Position numbers and translations under genes: made by a program. Below, piece by piece: positions 7,661 to 16,181 of a stretch of 64,000 nt of DNA. Source of the DNA: Cytobacillus sp. NJ13 (lineage in GTDB: Bacteria; Bacillota; Bacilli; Bacillales; Cytobacillaceae); assembly GCA_030348385.1 (NCBI GenBank), contig JAUCFP010000006.1, positions 1,922,001 through 1,986,000 on the forward strand, in the 5' to 3' direction. A model generated the notes under the pieces. It ran no database searches. It saw only the letters and a program-made list of their open reading frames with translations, and was not told where the DNA came from. The first letter of the stretch is position 1, and every line of letters starts with the position of its first letter.

Positions 7661-8875
7661 TTATAATAACCCATCACGGTTGTATAAAAATTCGTACGAT
7701 AAATCCACAAATAAGTAATCATTGGTATTAAGCGGGAAGGAAAACGTCCTGATCGTTTCACCTGTCTCAATATCGGTATACAAATCAGAGAGGATACCTT
7801 TTTTATTTATTCGCATTTTCATTATATTTTCAAGAAAATATGGTCGCCAGCTCCAGTTTTTGTGAAGATATTCTTCCTGTGTTATCCATCCCCCATCTTT
7901 TTTGAAGTAATTCGCAGATTTTTGGAACCCATCTTCATCGCAAATATACAGGCGAAACGCTGCACCATCCAGAAGAACCGCAATCTGCTCCAAAGTTTCT
8001 TCGTATACAAAAACCTTTTTATTTTTATTTGCAAAATCAATCATCTTTTCGTTGAACCCAAGTGTAACCTGATACAAGGACTCCAATTTTTTCTTTTCAT
8101 GCACAATAAACCGATGGCATTCACTTCGTAATTTTTCCTTTAAAATATCTCTATCAGTGAAATTTTCAGCCGGTTTTTGCAAATAATAACCTTGATAGTA
8201 ACGGCCTCCATTTTTCCAGGCATATTGAAGCTGGTAAACCATTTCAATATTTTCAAAAAGCATGCTCGCTCCTATTTTCCTGGCAAGCATGGATAAGGAA
8301 TAGAGGATATCATTAAAATTATAAGCAGAAGCATTTGATTTCATGGACTCCAGATCCACCTTTAAAATGTCGGGAGCCAATTGCCCGATCCTATCGAGAT
8401 GACTGCTTTCATTGCCAAGTTTATCTATTGCTAATTTGATGCCATATGTCCTGTAATAATTCAATAGATGGTCCAGATGGTCAATATCGCCCTTATAATT
8501 CCGTTCTGTAATTTCCAAAACAATCCGGTCAAGGCTTATTCCTTTTTTTTCATATTCCTGGAGGGTATTTAAAAATTGTTCCCCGTCATTATACATGAGC
8601 AAGTCAGCATCCCTGTTGACAAAAAGCAAAATATCTTTATCCAGGTCCCGAGCCTTCTCCAAAGCCTTCTTTAATACTGCATAATCTACTTCAATCCGGT
8701 ATTCTTCTGGAATATTCTCATCCTGGAAGAACGGCCCCAGACTGGTAACTCCATCAGATCCTCTATATCGGCCTAAAACTTCATAACCAATGACACGATG
8801 CTCATCTGCACTGAATATTGGCTGGAAATAAGGAAATACATTATCCAAATCTGTAAGTATATCCAATGCATCCAT
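7661..8875 (-). CDS. ykuI: EAL-domain protein YkuI (probable c-di-GMP sensor)
   Basis: 404 residues: an EAL fold (~10-245) and a C-terminal PAS/Cache-like domain (~250-400), the layout of B. subtilis YkuI. Catalytic signatures are partly kept: E32 in EVLGR, NRDADLL, EITERN. The usual DDFG(T/S)G loop is AIDKLGNES (second aspartate lost) and the AEGVE motif is LFENIE. B. subtilis YkuI binds c-di-GMP but showed no clear phosphodiesterase activity, and the same replacements suggest a receptor rather than an enzyme. Cytoplasmic, no TM segments. It shares position with the B. subtilis gene, although ykuJ is now 3 kb away because extra genes lie between. Confidence 0.92.
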   Translation of the reverse strand: MDALDILTDLDNVFPYFQPIFSADEHRVIGYEVLGRYRGSDGVTSLGPFFQDENIPEEYRIEVDYAVLKKALEKARDLDKDILLFVNRDADLLMYNDGEQFLNTLQEYEKKGISLDRIVLEITERNYKGDIDHLDHLLNYYRTYGIKLAIDKLGNESSHLDRIGQLAPDILKVDLESMKSNASAYNFNDILYSLSMLARKIGASMLFENIEMVYQLQYAWKNGGRYYQGYYLQKPAENFTDRDILKEKLRSECHRFIVHEKKKLESLYQVTLGFNEKMIDFANKNKKVFVYEETLEQIAVLLDGAAFRLYICDEDGFQKSANYFKKDGGWITQEEYLHKNWSWRPYFLENIMKMRINKKGILSDLYTDIETGETIRTFSFPLNTNDYLFVDLSYEFLYNRDGLL

Positions 8876-9055
8876 GTCCTAGCCCCCCTATGTATATTAA
8901 TGAGTTATTATACCATATTCGCTTAAAACTTTTACTATTCAAAATATAGATTCCACTTTATGATAAAACATCATTGTTTGGCAAAAGCTTTGCATCATAT
9001 TGCCGTGCCTTCTCTCACAAGCTAATATCAGGACATCAAAGAAAGAGGGTATTTC

Positions 9056-9838
9056 ATGAGGAATCTCCTATTTATATCCCTTCTTATTCCTTTGCTTGGC
9101 TGCGGCCATTCAGAACCACCCAGTCCTTTGCAAAAGCCTGATATGGCCTCAAAAGAGCTGAATGCACAAATATCAGTCAAGGCAAAGAAGATGCAGCAGA
9201 AAGTAACAGCCCAATATCCGGAAACACCTGCGGCTGTGAAAAAACGATCTGTCATCATTGATGTTCCATTAATCAGACAAAACCCTGAATTGAAGTATGG
9301 ATGCGAAGTAACCAGCCTGACAATGGTCCTGCGGCATGCAGGTGTGCAAGTGGGGAAAATGGATTTGTATACTGCAGTAAAGAAAGATAATGATCCGCTG
9401 ATACGTTCAAAAGGTGATATTTTGAAATGGGGTAATCCAGCAGAAGGATTTGTAGGAGATATGACCGGGAAAAGTGCGGGCTACGCTGTTTTTGATAAAC
9501 CAATTGAAGAATTAGTGAATAAATACCTTCCTGGAAGAGCCGTCAATTTAACCGGACAAAATTTCGATGCGGTTCTTATGCATGTATCCAAAGGATATCC
9601 TGCTGTGGTCTGGACAACTGGAGATTATAGGCTTCCTGACCGCTGGGAGTCCTGGACTCACTCCGGCAAAACCATTAAAACTCCATTAGATCTTCATGCA
9701 GTCGTATTAGTAGGCTATGATGAACAGTTTGTTATTCTAAACGATCCCCTCTCAGGGAAAAAACAGGTGAAGGTTTCTAAAGAACGGTTCATCTCATCAT
9801 GGAAAGCATTGCAATCCAGGGCAGTAAGTTACCAATAG
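9056..9838 (+). CDS. Lipoprotein with C39-like cysteine peptidase domain
   Basis: 260 residues. A short lipoprotein signal with lipobox IPLLGC (Cys16) anchors it outside the membrane. The main domain (~70-255) is of the Peptidase_C39_2 / YvpB type: the candidate nucleophile is the Cys in YGCEVTSLTMVL, the His is in LDLHAVVLVGYD, and the Asp is in ILNDPLSG. Relatives are uncharacterised envelope proteins, so the activity is inferred. GAGGGT ribosome site, ATG start. It faces the convergent fadH gene across a terminator. Confidence 0.8.
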   Translation: MRNLLFISLLIPLLGCGHSEPPSPLQKPDMASKELNAQISVKAKKMQQKVTAQYPETPAAVKKRSVIIDVPLIRQNPELKYGCEVTSLTMVLRHAGVQVGKMDLYTAVKKDNDPLIRSKGDILKWGNPAEGFVGDMTGKSAGYAVFDKPIEELVNKYLPGRAVNLTGQNFDAVLMHVSKGYPAVVWTTGDYRLPDRWESWTHSGKTIKTPLDLHAVVLVGYDEQFVILNDPLSGKKQVKVSKERFISSWKALQSRAVSYQ

Positions 9839-9846
9839 ATAATGTC

Positions 9847-9874
9847 AACCGGCTGAAAACAATTCAGCCGGTTT
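9847..9874. terminator. Terminator between convergent C39 lipoprotein and fadH
   Basis: AACCGGCTGAA/TTCAGCCGGTT stem (11 bp) with a 6-nt loop, followed by TTCT on the plus strand. Confidence 0.7.
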
Positions 9875-9883
9875 CTATAAGCA

Positions 9884-10648
9884 TCAAAATGGAAATTGAT
9901 TCAGCCACTGTCCTCCATCCATTGTTATGCACTCTCCATTAATATAACCTGCATGCTCTGAGAAAAGGAAGAATGCCAATTCTGCAATTTCTTCAGGCTT
10001 GCCGAGCCTGCCAAGGGGCACACTTTGGAGTGTCCTGTTTGCAGCATCTTCTGATTCCCAAAGCCTGTCAGCCCCTCCTGTCCTTTCAATCGGACCTGGG
10101 GCTATTGCATTCACTCTAATTCCGTATTTTCTTCCCCATTCTACAGCCAATGTTCTTGTCATAGATAATACACCTGCTTTTGCGGCAGCGGAGTGTATAA
10201 CACCCGCTCCAGCATCCCATGCATATGTAGCCACCATATTAACGATGCTTCCCTTAATTCCTTTTTCAATCCAATATTTACCAATTTCACTCGAACAATA
10301 AAAGGTTCCATTCAGGACAATATTAATAACAGAATTCCATCCATTTGCACTCAGCTGCTCTGCAGGGCATATAAAATTTCCCGCGGCATTATTAACAAGA
10401 AAATCAATTTGTCCAAAAACACTCAATGTTTCATTGAGCATATGTTTCACATGATCAATTTCACGGACATCCATTTGAATTGTCAAAACTTGTCCCTGGT
10501 ATGTTTCAATTTCTGCTTTTGCTTTCTCGAGGCGTTCCGGGTTCCTTCCTGTTATCACCACATTCGCTCCAGCTTCAGCAAACCGCTTTGCCATATATTT
10601 TCCCATGCCGCTGGAACCGCCAGTAACAATGACTGTTTTATTATTCAT
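9884..10648 (-). CDS. fadH: 2,4-dienoyl-CoA reductase (NADPH), FadH/YkuF
   Basis: Short-chain dehydrogenase (254 aa) that reduces 2,4-dienoyl-CoA during beta-oxidation of unsaturated fatty acids. The cofactor motif TGGSSGMG is at residues 9-16 and NNAAGN at ~87. In place of the usual YxxxK the sequence reads SAAAK (HSAAAKAGVL), which is what dienoyl-CoA reductases have. The C-terminal AIAPGPIERTGG and CITMDGGQWLN stretches match B. subtilis YkuF closely. The ATG at MNNKTV is chosen for GGGGAGGGG upstream; a frame 36 nt longer lacks a site. A 20-bp palindrome in the leader suggests repression by a TetR-type regulator. Confidence 0.92.
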   Translation of the reverse strand: MNNKTVIVTGGSSGMGKYMAKRFAEAGANVVITGRNPERLEKAKAEIETYQGQVLTIQMDVREIDHVKHMLNETLSVFGQIDFLVNNAAGNFICPAEQLSANGWNSVINIVLNGTFYCSSEIGKYWIEKGIKGSIVNMVATYAWDAGAGVIHSAAAKAGVLSMTRTLAVEWGRKYGIRVNAIAPGPIERTGGADRLWESEDAANRTLQSVPLGRLGKPEEIAELAFFLFSEHAGYINGECITMDGGQWLNQFPF

Positions 10649-10667
10649 TCTAATACCCCTCCCCAAA

Positions 10668-10687
10668 AATGAATGATCATTCATTTA
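10668..10687. promoter_or_regulatory. Palindromic operator upstream of fadH
   Basis: A perfect 20-bp palindrome with half-site AAATGAATGA begins 20 nt before the fadH ATG. The TGAATGA half matches the half-site of Bacillus FadR (fatty-acid degradation repressor), but the central 4-nt spacer of the known FadR box is absent. The binding protein is therefore uncertain. Confidence 0.55.
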
Positions 10688-10898
10688 CATTTTACCATTA
10701 AATATAGAATTTTCTAATTATTTTTTACAAATAAATTAATAATTTTAAGGAAAATGAAGGATAAGAAACAAGCATAGATAATTCTTCTTTTTAATAGGAT
10801 AGTTTGATAGTATTAAAGATACTGCAATGAGAAGGCAGTGCCTTTTCTCATGCCCAATACTTCAGAAAAAAATTTCAATAGATAGGTTGGTATGCTAA

Positions 10899-11774
10899 AT
10901 GCCGGAAAAAGTGTCCAGAAGATCTTTTTTAAAAAGAGCTCTCGGCTTTTTTGCTGCTGTTTTTGGTATTAGTGCAGGCGGCTATTATTATGCACGGGAT
11001 ATTGAGCCGCGGCTCTTGGAGATCACAAACTACAAAATTTCTGACAAGGCTATTCCACAAGCGTTCCATAATAAAAAAATCATCCAATTCAGCGATACCC
11101 ATTTAGGATTTCATTATGACCTGAAACAGCTTGAAGAATTGATTGAAAAGATAAACAGCTTGAAGCCTGATATTGTCTTCTTTACAGGTGATTTGATGGA
11201 TGAACCTAACAAATATAAAGAGGCAAACCAAATTGCACCCCTCCTGAAAAGAATTCAGGCGCCGCTTGGAAGGTTTGCTATTTATGGAAACCATGATCAC
11301 GGGGGCTATGGTTCTGATATCTATAAATCTATTATGGAAGAATCCGGGTTTATTCTTTTGCTTAATGAAAAGAGCAAAATCGAATTTTCTGGGACCAGCA
11401 TCCAGATTATCGGCATTGACGATGCCATGCTCGGCAGACCGGATATAAAGCTTGCCAGCGGAAGTTTGGACGATTCTTCATATAACATTTTATTGTCCCA
11501 CGCACCGGATTTAGCAGATGCAGCCTCGGCTTACAGCATAAATCTGCAGTTGAGCGGCCATAGTCATGGCGGACAAATAAAATTGCCGTTCTTTGGAGCG
11601 TTAGTTAAACCGCCACATGCTGAAAGATATTATGAAGGCTTCTATGAAATCGGCAGCCAAAGCCCTTTAACTCTTTATGTAAACAGAGGGCTTGGTACAA
11701 CCCGGCTGCCATTCCGGTTTTTATCCAGACCTGAACTGACGGTATTTACCTTACAATCAAACAGCGGGAAGTAA
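10899..11774 (+). CDS. ykuE: Tat-exported metallophosphoesterase YkuE
   Basis: 291 residues. The N-terminus has a twin-arginine signal (SRRSFLKRA, residues 6-14) and a hydrophobic stretch, so the protein is exported folded. B. subtilis YkuE goes to the cell wall by TatAyCy. The calcineurin-like metallophosphoesterase motifs are complete: FSDTHLG, FTGDLMD, GNHDHG, LSHAPD and GHSHGG, which bind two metal ions. The physiological substrate is not known. Start ATG with a weak upstream site (ATAGGTTGG). Same order as B. subtilis (ykuD, ykuE, ykuF). Confidence 0.9.
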   Translation: MPEKVSRRSFLKRALGFFAAVFGISAGGYYYARDIEPRLLEITNYKISDKAIPQAFHNKKIIQFSDTHLGFHYDLKQLEELIEKINSLKPDIVFFTGDLMDEPNKYKEANQIAPLLKRIQAPLGRFAIYGNHDHGGYGSDIYKSIMEESGFILLLNEKSKIEFSGTSIQIIGIDDAMLGRPDIKLASGSLDDSSYNILLSHAPDLADAASAYSINLQLSGHSHGGQIKLPFFGALVKPPHAERYYEGFYEIGSQSPLTLYVNRGLGTTRLPFRFLSRPELTVFTLQSNSGK

Positions 11775-11808
11775 AGGGAAAGCAAATCTTTGCAGCTTTC
11801 CCTTTTTT
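11775..11808 (+). terminator. Terminator after ykuE
   Basis: GGGAAAGC/GCTTTCCC stem, 11-nt loop and six T residues, immediately after the stop codon. Confidence 0.8.
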
Positions 11809-11890
11809 GCTGCATTCGGGACACAATTTATCCAATAAGTTACAAGATCACTTTTGCAGGCATATATTTGAATAGACCTTTCAGAAAGAG

Positions 11891-12397
11891 GTGATTGTTA
11901 TTTACCATATAATAAAACCAGGTGAGACCATGTCTGTCATCGCAAAAAATTATCGCCGCCCTTTAAGCGAGCTTCTGGCGGCAAACCCTTCCATTGTAAA
12001 CCCAGGCATGATCTATCCCGGCCAGCAAATAGTTATACCAGGGCTGCCGGAACCTGCTTCCATTCCGTATACCATCATTGTTTCAAAAGGCAAAAGAAGC
12101 TTAACTCTTTTATATAACGGCGCCATTCAAAAAGTGTATCCTATTGCCGTCGGAAAAATGCTGACACAGACCCCAATTGGAGAGTTTGTTATTGTGAACA
12201 GAGAACCCAATCCCGGCGGCCCATATGGGGTCATGTGGCTTTCCCTGTCAAAAGCCGGCTATGGAATTCACGGAACCAATAACCCTTCCTCAATTGGCCA
12301 ATCTGTTTCCAAAGGCTGTATACGCATGTATAACCAGGATGTGCTCGAATTGTCACGCATAGTGCCAAATGGCACCAGGGTACGGATACAGCCATAG
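11891..12397 (+). CDS. ykuD: L,D-transpeptidase YkuD with LysM domain
   Basis: Cross-links or modifies peptidoglycan by L,D-transpeptidation; B. subtilis YkuD acts in the spore/late stages. A LysM peptidoglycan-binding motif is at residues ~5-52 ([31 protein letters not shown]). The YkuD catalytic domain follows (~60-168) with the signature HGTNN...SKGCIRM, whose Cys is the nucleophile. No signal peptide, as in B. subtilis. The start is doubtful: the GTG used here is inside the AGAGGTGATT ribosome site, while ATT at 11900 has ideal 6-nt spacing and would give an N-terminus one residue shorter than B. subtilis. Confidence 0.9.
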   Translation: MIVIYHIIKPGETMSVIAKNYRRPLSELLAANPSIVNPGMIYPGQQIVIPGLPEPASIPYTIIVSKGKRSLTLLYNGAIQKVYPIAVGKMLTQTPIGEFVIVNREPNPGGPYGVMWLSLSKAGYGIHGTNNPSSIGQSVSKGCIRMYNQDVLELSRIVPNGTRVRIQP

Positions 12398-12406
12398 GTG
12401 CTGCTT

Positions 12407-12440
12407 AAAAAACTTTCGCTGAAAAATTGCGAAAGTTTTT
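12407..12440 (+). terminator. Terminator after ykuD
   Basis: AAAAACTTTCGC/GCGAAAGTTTTT stem with a T-rich tail, 10 nt after the ykuD stop. Confidence 0.8.
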
Positions 12441-12471
12441 ATTTTTTTGTTGATATTTTTTTAAGCACAAC

Positions 12472-12502
12472 ATATCATATTGATATATCACATTGATACA
12501 TT
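12472..12502. promoter_or_regulatory. Overlapping inverted repeats, probable PadR operator
   Basis: Three nested inverted repeats just upstream of the PadR gene: ATATCA-3nt-TGATAT, TGATATATCA, and TATCA-3nt-TGATA. PadR-type regulators usually repress their own operon by binding such sites near the ribosome site. Confidence 0.5.
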
Positions 12503-12518
12503 GAAAGGAGTTTTATTA

Positions 12519-13133
12519 TTGTCTATAGAACATACAATTCTTGCTGTCCTAAGCTTTTGGCCCAGCACGGGATATAATATTAAATCTGAATTTGAACACA
12601 AAGCTGCTGGCCTTTATTGGGGAATGAGCTATGGGAGCATTTACCCGAAATTAAAAAAGCTGGAAGAAGAAGGATTTATCTATGCAATCGAGCAGGAAGA
12701 TGAAGGAAGAAAGAAAAAAATGTATGAGCTCACTGCAAAAGGCTGGAAAGAGTTTGAGAACTGGCTGAAGACTCCGCCTTCTTTCCCCATTATTAAAGAT
12801 GAATTACTAATGAAAATGTCAACCTGGCATGAAGATATGGATAATGAAGTGTTAATTAGCCATTTATTAAAAAGAAAAGAAGACGCTTCAGATATTCTAA
12901 AATTTGTAAAGGAATGGCCGCGAAATGGATACTCCTATGTCAGCAAGCTTGGCTGCCTTTCGATTCGATATGCAGAAATGAAGCTTGAAACGGAAATTAA
13001 ATGGATTGAGGAATCAATTGAAGTGCTGCAAAATAATAATCTGCCAGTTGGCCAGGATCCACATGGCAATACTGAAAAGCTGCTAAAAAGGCGAAGGATG
13101 GCCATCGGCGGGGATAAGGGGCTTTGCCAATGA
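12519..13133 (+). CDS. PadR-family transcriptional regulator
   Basis: About 204 residues. N-terminal winged helix (~1-80) with the PadR pattern: LAVLSFWPSTGYNIKSEFE, GSIYPKLKKLEEEGFI, and the wing KKKMYELTAKGWKEF. The C-terminal half (~95-185) is the helical dimerisation domain (PadR_C) with LLKRKEDASDILKFV. TTG start preceded by GAAAGGAG; a longer frame starts 39 nt upstream. It overlaps the following MFS gene by ATGA, so the two are translated together and the regulator probably controls the exporter. Confidence 0.85.
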   Translation: MSIEHTILAVLSFWPSTGYNIKSEFEHKAAGLYWGMSYGSIYPKLKKLEEEGFIYAIEQEDEGRKKKMYELTAKGWKEFENWLKTPPSFPIIKDELLMKMSTWHEDMDNEVLISHLLKRKEDASDILKFVKEWPRNGYSYVSKLGCLSIRYAEMKLETEIKWIEESIEVLQNNNLPVGQDPHGNTEKLLKRRRMAIGGDKGLCQ

Positions 13134-14404
13134 AATCCGGTATTTTTAAACCGCTCAAGCTTCAATCCTTTCGCTCTCTTTTTGGTGCCCAGCTATTTTC
13201 CGACTTGGGTAACTGGCTCGATCTTATTGCTTTGCAGGTTATTGTTGCTTATCACTGGGGGCTTGATGAAACCGCCATTGCCTCTGTCATTATTGTTCTC
13301 GGTCTTCCCTGGGTAATTATCGGCCCGTTTGCAAGTGTGTTTGTGGACAGATTGCCGAAAAAAACTGTTATGATCGTTTGCCTCCTTTTAAGAATTGTCT
13401 TTGTCGCAGGCTTATTTTACGCTCCCAACCTATACATCCTGCTATTATTTGTGTTTTTAAAAGGAACCGTATCAGCCCTTTACGACCCGGCAAGGCAGAG
13501 TGCGATCAGGATGATTGTACCTGACAGCATGCTGCCTGAAGCAGTAACTCTAAGCCAGCTTTCAGTCAACACTATGAAAATCGCCGGGCCAGCTTTAGGC
13601 GGAGGGATTATAGCAGTTTTCGGACCAAAGAGCCCCTTTCTATTTGAAGCAGCAGGATTCTTTGCAGCTATTATTTTCCTGCTGTTTCTTCCCAGCTTAA
13701 AATCTTTTGAGGAATCCGATAAAGAAATGGCTGAAGACTATACTGTCAAAACGAGTTTTTGGAAAGAATTTTCTGATGGAATAAAACATATTTTCCATGC
13801 TCCCCTTTTAAGGATCTCAATTATTCTTTCTTCTGCAGCATTTTTCATCATTTTCCTTTATGATGGGTTATTTGTTTTTATTGCAAAGCAGATTGGGTTT
13901 AATGAGGGGAATTTCGGATTGTTGATCAGTGCAGTGGGTGCAGGCAGTGTGGCGGGCTCACTTTTGCTGGGCCAGTGGACAGGGTGGAACCGGAAACCCG
14001 TCCATTTAATGAGTTCTTCAGCCATATTAAGCGGCACTTTTATTGTAGCTGTTGGACTTGGAGGCTTAGGTTTTCTTAACTTCCCTCCACTGGTCTGGAT
14101 AATCGGTGCATGTCTATTAGGTCTTTTAGGTGCGGGAGAATCTGTTCCTTACGGCTATGTTCTCCAATCTGAAACACCAAAGCAAATGATGGGCAGAGTT
14201 TCGGCTGCCGCCATGTCCCTGCAGACTTTTTCAATGCTTATTGCACCGGCGGCAGGAGCGCTTCTTGCAAAACAGTTAGGCGCCTCGATTGTTATGATTG
14301 GCGCTGGTCTGGCAACAACATTATTAGGTTTAACTATGCTAATGTTTATATGGAAAAAATCAGGATCCTTCCAGCCCATAAGCGGAAAGCAGCTGGATGG
14401 ATAA
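13130..14404 (+). CDS. MFS exporter (MFS_3 type), PadR-linked
   Basis: About 424 residues, 12 TM segments, with the MFS_3 beginning FRSLFGAQLFSDLGNWLDLIAL and the loop FVDRLPKKTVM after TM2. It resembles macrolide or siderophore exporters (MefA/EntS group). The ATG overlaps the PadR stop (ATGA), which decides the start over a TTG six bases upstream. It sits where B. subtilis has the MFS gene ykuC, but I cannot tell whether it is orthologous. Substrate unknown. Confidence 0.83.
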   Translation: MKSGIFKPLKLQSFRSLFGAQLFSDLGNWLDLIALQVIVAYHWGLDETAIASVIIVLGLPWVIIGPFASVFVDRLPKKTVMIVCLLLRIVFVAGLFYAPNLYILLLFVFLKGTVSALYDPARQSAIRMIVPDSMLPEAVTLSQLSVNTMKIAGPALGGGIIAVFGPKSPFLFEAAGFFAAIIFLLFLPSLKSFEESDKEMAEDYTVKTSFWKEFSDGIKHIFHAPLLRISIILSSAAFFIIFLYDGLFVFIAKQIGFNEGNFGLLISAVGAGSVAGSLLLGQWTGWNRKPVHLMSSSAILSGTFIVAVGLGGLGFLNFPPLVWIIGACLLGLLGAGESVPYGYVLQSETPKQMMGRVSAAAMSLQTFSMLIAPAAGALLAKQLGASIVMIGAGLATTLLGLTMLMFIWKKSGSFQPISGKQLDG

Positions 14405-14451
14405 GCTTTTGCAATAAAAGCCCGATACTAAGTTGGTTTTATTGACTAAAA

Positions 14452-14474
14452 AGGGTATAATATGTTTATACCCC
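14452..14474. promoter_or_regulatory. Inverted repeat in the ykyB leader
   Basis: GGGTATA-7 to 9 nt-TATACCC upstream of ykyB, overlapping a TATAAT-like box. It could be an operator or a leader hairpin; there is no T run. Confidence 0.35.
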
Positions 14475-14500
14475 TTTATAACTTGAAAGGAGATTGGAAA

Positions 14501-14968
14501 TTGAATTCTGATAAGAAACAATATCCCCATCTGCAACCAACGGTTGAAAACCTCTCTCAAGCCATCTTCACCGTTAACCGCCATGCAAAGACAGCACCAA
14601 ACCCTAAATTTTTGTATAAATTAAAGCACGATGCACTTCAAAAGTTAATTAAAGAAGGAAAAGCCCAAAAAGCAGGCCTTCACTATTCTGGCAATCCAAA
14701 AAACAGCCAGCAGCAGTCAGATGTTCTGGTAAAGTGCGGGAATTATTCTTTCCATCTTCCGCCCTCTAAAGAGGATTTTTCAAAGCTTCCCCATTTGGGC
14801 AAACTCGATTCCTTCGTCAGAAATCCAAAATCTTCACTATCTCTTAATGCGGCGAAAAAATTGCTTATGTCATATACAGGGCTAAAAGAGCTTAATAGCA
14901 CATCAAACGAAAAAAAGCACCGCTATGAAAAACCTGTATTTAAGAAACTAGGAGAAAGTTACTTTTAA
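14501..14968 (+). CDS. ykyB: YkyB family protein
   Basis: 155 residues, nearly the length of B. subtilis YkyB (154), and in the same place next to cheV. TTG start (LNSDKKQYP) chosen because AAAGGAGATT lies 6-8 nt before it. Basic, soluble protein with conserved-looking NLSQAIFTVNRHAKTAPNPKFLY near the N-terminus and CGNYSFHLPPSKEDF in the middle. No known domain or function. Confidence 0.85.
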   Translation: MNSDKKQYPHLQPTVENLSQAIFTVNRHAKTAPNPKFLYKLKHDALQKLIKEGKAQKAGLHYSGNPKNSQQQSDVLVKCGNYSFHLPPSKEDFSKLPHLGKLDSFVRNPKSSLSLNAAKKLLMSYTGLKELNSTSNEKKHRYEKPVFKKLGESYF

Positions 14969-14973
14969 TCACT

Positions 14974-15003
14974 AAAAAGCTGGATTGAAAATTCCAGCTT
15001 TTT
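14974..15003. terminator. Bidirectional terminator between ykyB and cheV
   Basis: AAAAAGCTGGA/TTCCAGCTTTTT stem with A and T tails on both sides. It serves the convergent ykyB and cheV. Confidence 0.85.
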
Positions 15004-15016
15004 CTTTGTTATGATC

Positions 15017-15922
15017 CTATAATGCATGCTGATCTATCAAAAGCACCAATTCTGCAATTTCAGGCTTGCTCACCTGTGCATTGGCTCCAACCATTTGGCC
15101 CTTGTGGCGAAGATCTTCGGTAATCAATGAAGAAAAAATAATAACTGGAATTTTTGCAAGCACAGGATGCTCTTTAACTTTTTTAGTAAGGTGATGCCCA
15201 TCCATTTGCGGCATTTCGATATCAGTGATCATGAGCTGCACTTCCTTAGTGACATCGCGCCCCAACACAGCTAAGGAATGCAAATATTCATAAGCATCGT
15301 ATCCATTTTCAAAGAATTCAATTTGAGAAAAACCCGCTTCATTCAAAGTATCATTCAAAAGCTTTCTTAGGAGTGGAGAGTCTTCTGCAATAAGCAGCTT
15401 CTTGTCAGACCTTTCCCGCTTTCCAAGTTTCTGCACCTTCTGGATGCTAATCCCTGCATCAGGATTTATTTCAGTAACCATTTTTTCAAAATCAAGCAGC
15501 AGCACCATCTCATCCTCAAGCTTTATGATTCCGATTATCTGGCTTTCCTGGCCCTGATACATTTCAGATGGCTTTTCAATTTGGTTCCAGGAAATGCGGT
15601 GAATTTTTGAAACATTATGAACATGGAAAACAATTTTCTGCTGATTAAACTCTGTCACAATAAACTTATCCTGCTGAGGGCTTTCTGAAGGCTCCATATT
15701 TAATGATGATGCTACATCCACTACAGGAAGAACCTCTCCCCTCAGTTCAATGATCCCTTCAATATTTCTATGCGAATGCGGGACAGGAATGACTTTTACA
15801 GGATTAATAATTTCCTTCACTTTAATAACATTAATTCCAAATTTAATCCTTCCAATTGAAAATTCAATAATTTCCAGTTCATTTGTTCCGCTTTCCAGTA
15901 AAATGCCTTTTTTCTGCTCCAC
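15017..15922 (-). CDS. cheV: Chemotaxis coupling protein CheV
   Basis: CheV couples chemoreceptors to CheA and takes part in adaptation. The 301-residue protein has an N-terminal CheW domain (~15-155; IEGIIELRGEVLPVVD) and a C-terminal response-regulator domain (~174-300). The receiver has the acidic pair E180/D181, the phosphoacceptor D234 (ITDIEMPQMDG), and K286 (VSKPE). Same neighbours as B. subtilis (patA-cheV-ykyB). A chemoreceptor is encoded at 55.6-57.4 kb. Confidence 0.95.
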   Translation of the reverse strand: MEQKKGILLESGTNELEIIEFSIGRIKFGINVIKVKEIINPVKVIPVPHSHRNIEGIIELRGEVLPVVDVASSLNMEPSESPQQDKFIVTEFNQQKIVFHVHNVSKIHRISWNQIEKPSEMYQGQESQIIGIIKLEDEMVLLLDFEKMVTEINPDAGISIQKVQKLGKRERSDKKLLIAEDSPLLRKLLNDTLNEAGFSQIEFFENGYDAYEYLHSLAVLGRDVTKEVQLMITDIEMPQMDGHHLTKKVKEHPVLAKIPVIIFSSLITEDLRHKGQMVGANAQVSKPEIAELVLLIDQHAL

Positions 15923-16138
15923 TTTTTTCGTCCTTCCTTTTTCATATGCTTTTATCTAAGTTCGCAGCTCCAGTTGTATGACGCTTGTTTTAAGAGCAGC
16001 AAGCCGAATATGAATCTTGAATCTTTTTCTCTATTAATATACCATGAATGGATAAAATTTCTTATGAAAATTTCAGTTCATTACGAAAAAAGTCCTTATT
16101 TCTGGAACAGGAATTCAGCTGTTTTGCTAATAACCAAA

Positions 16139-16162
16139 AAGCAAGCCTTTGACGGCTTGCTT
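16139..16162 (-). terminator. Terminator after the UMF1 MFS gene
   Basis: AAGCAAGCC/GGCTTGCTT stem with a 6-nt loop; the minus-strand side ends in TTTTTGG, 20 nt after the stop. Confidence 0.8.
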
Positions 16163-16181
16163 CTTCAATGCAATAGTGAAC

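Noticed and set aside
10829..10849. Hairpin GAGAAGGC/GCCTTTTCTC before ykuE
   Set aside because: Short, no T run and no riboswitch features; recorded only as a possible leader hairpin.
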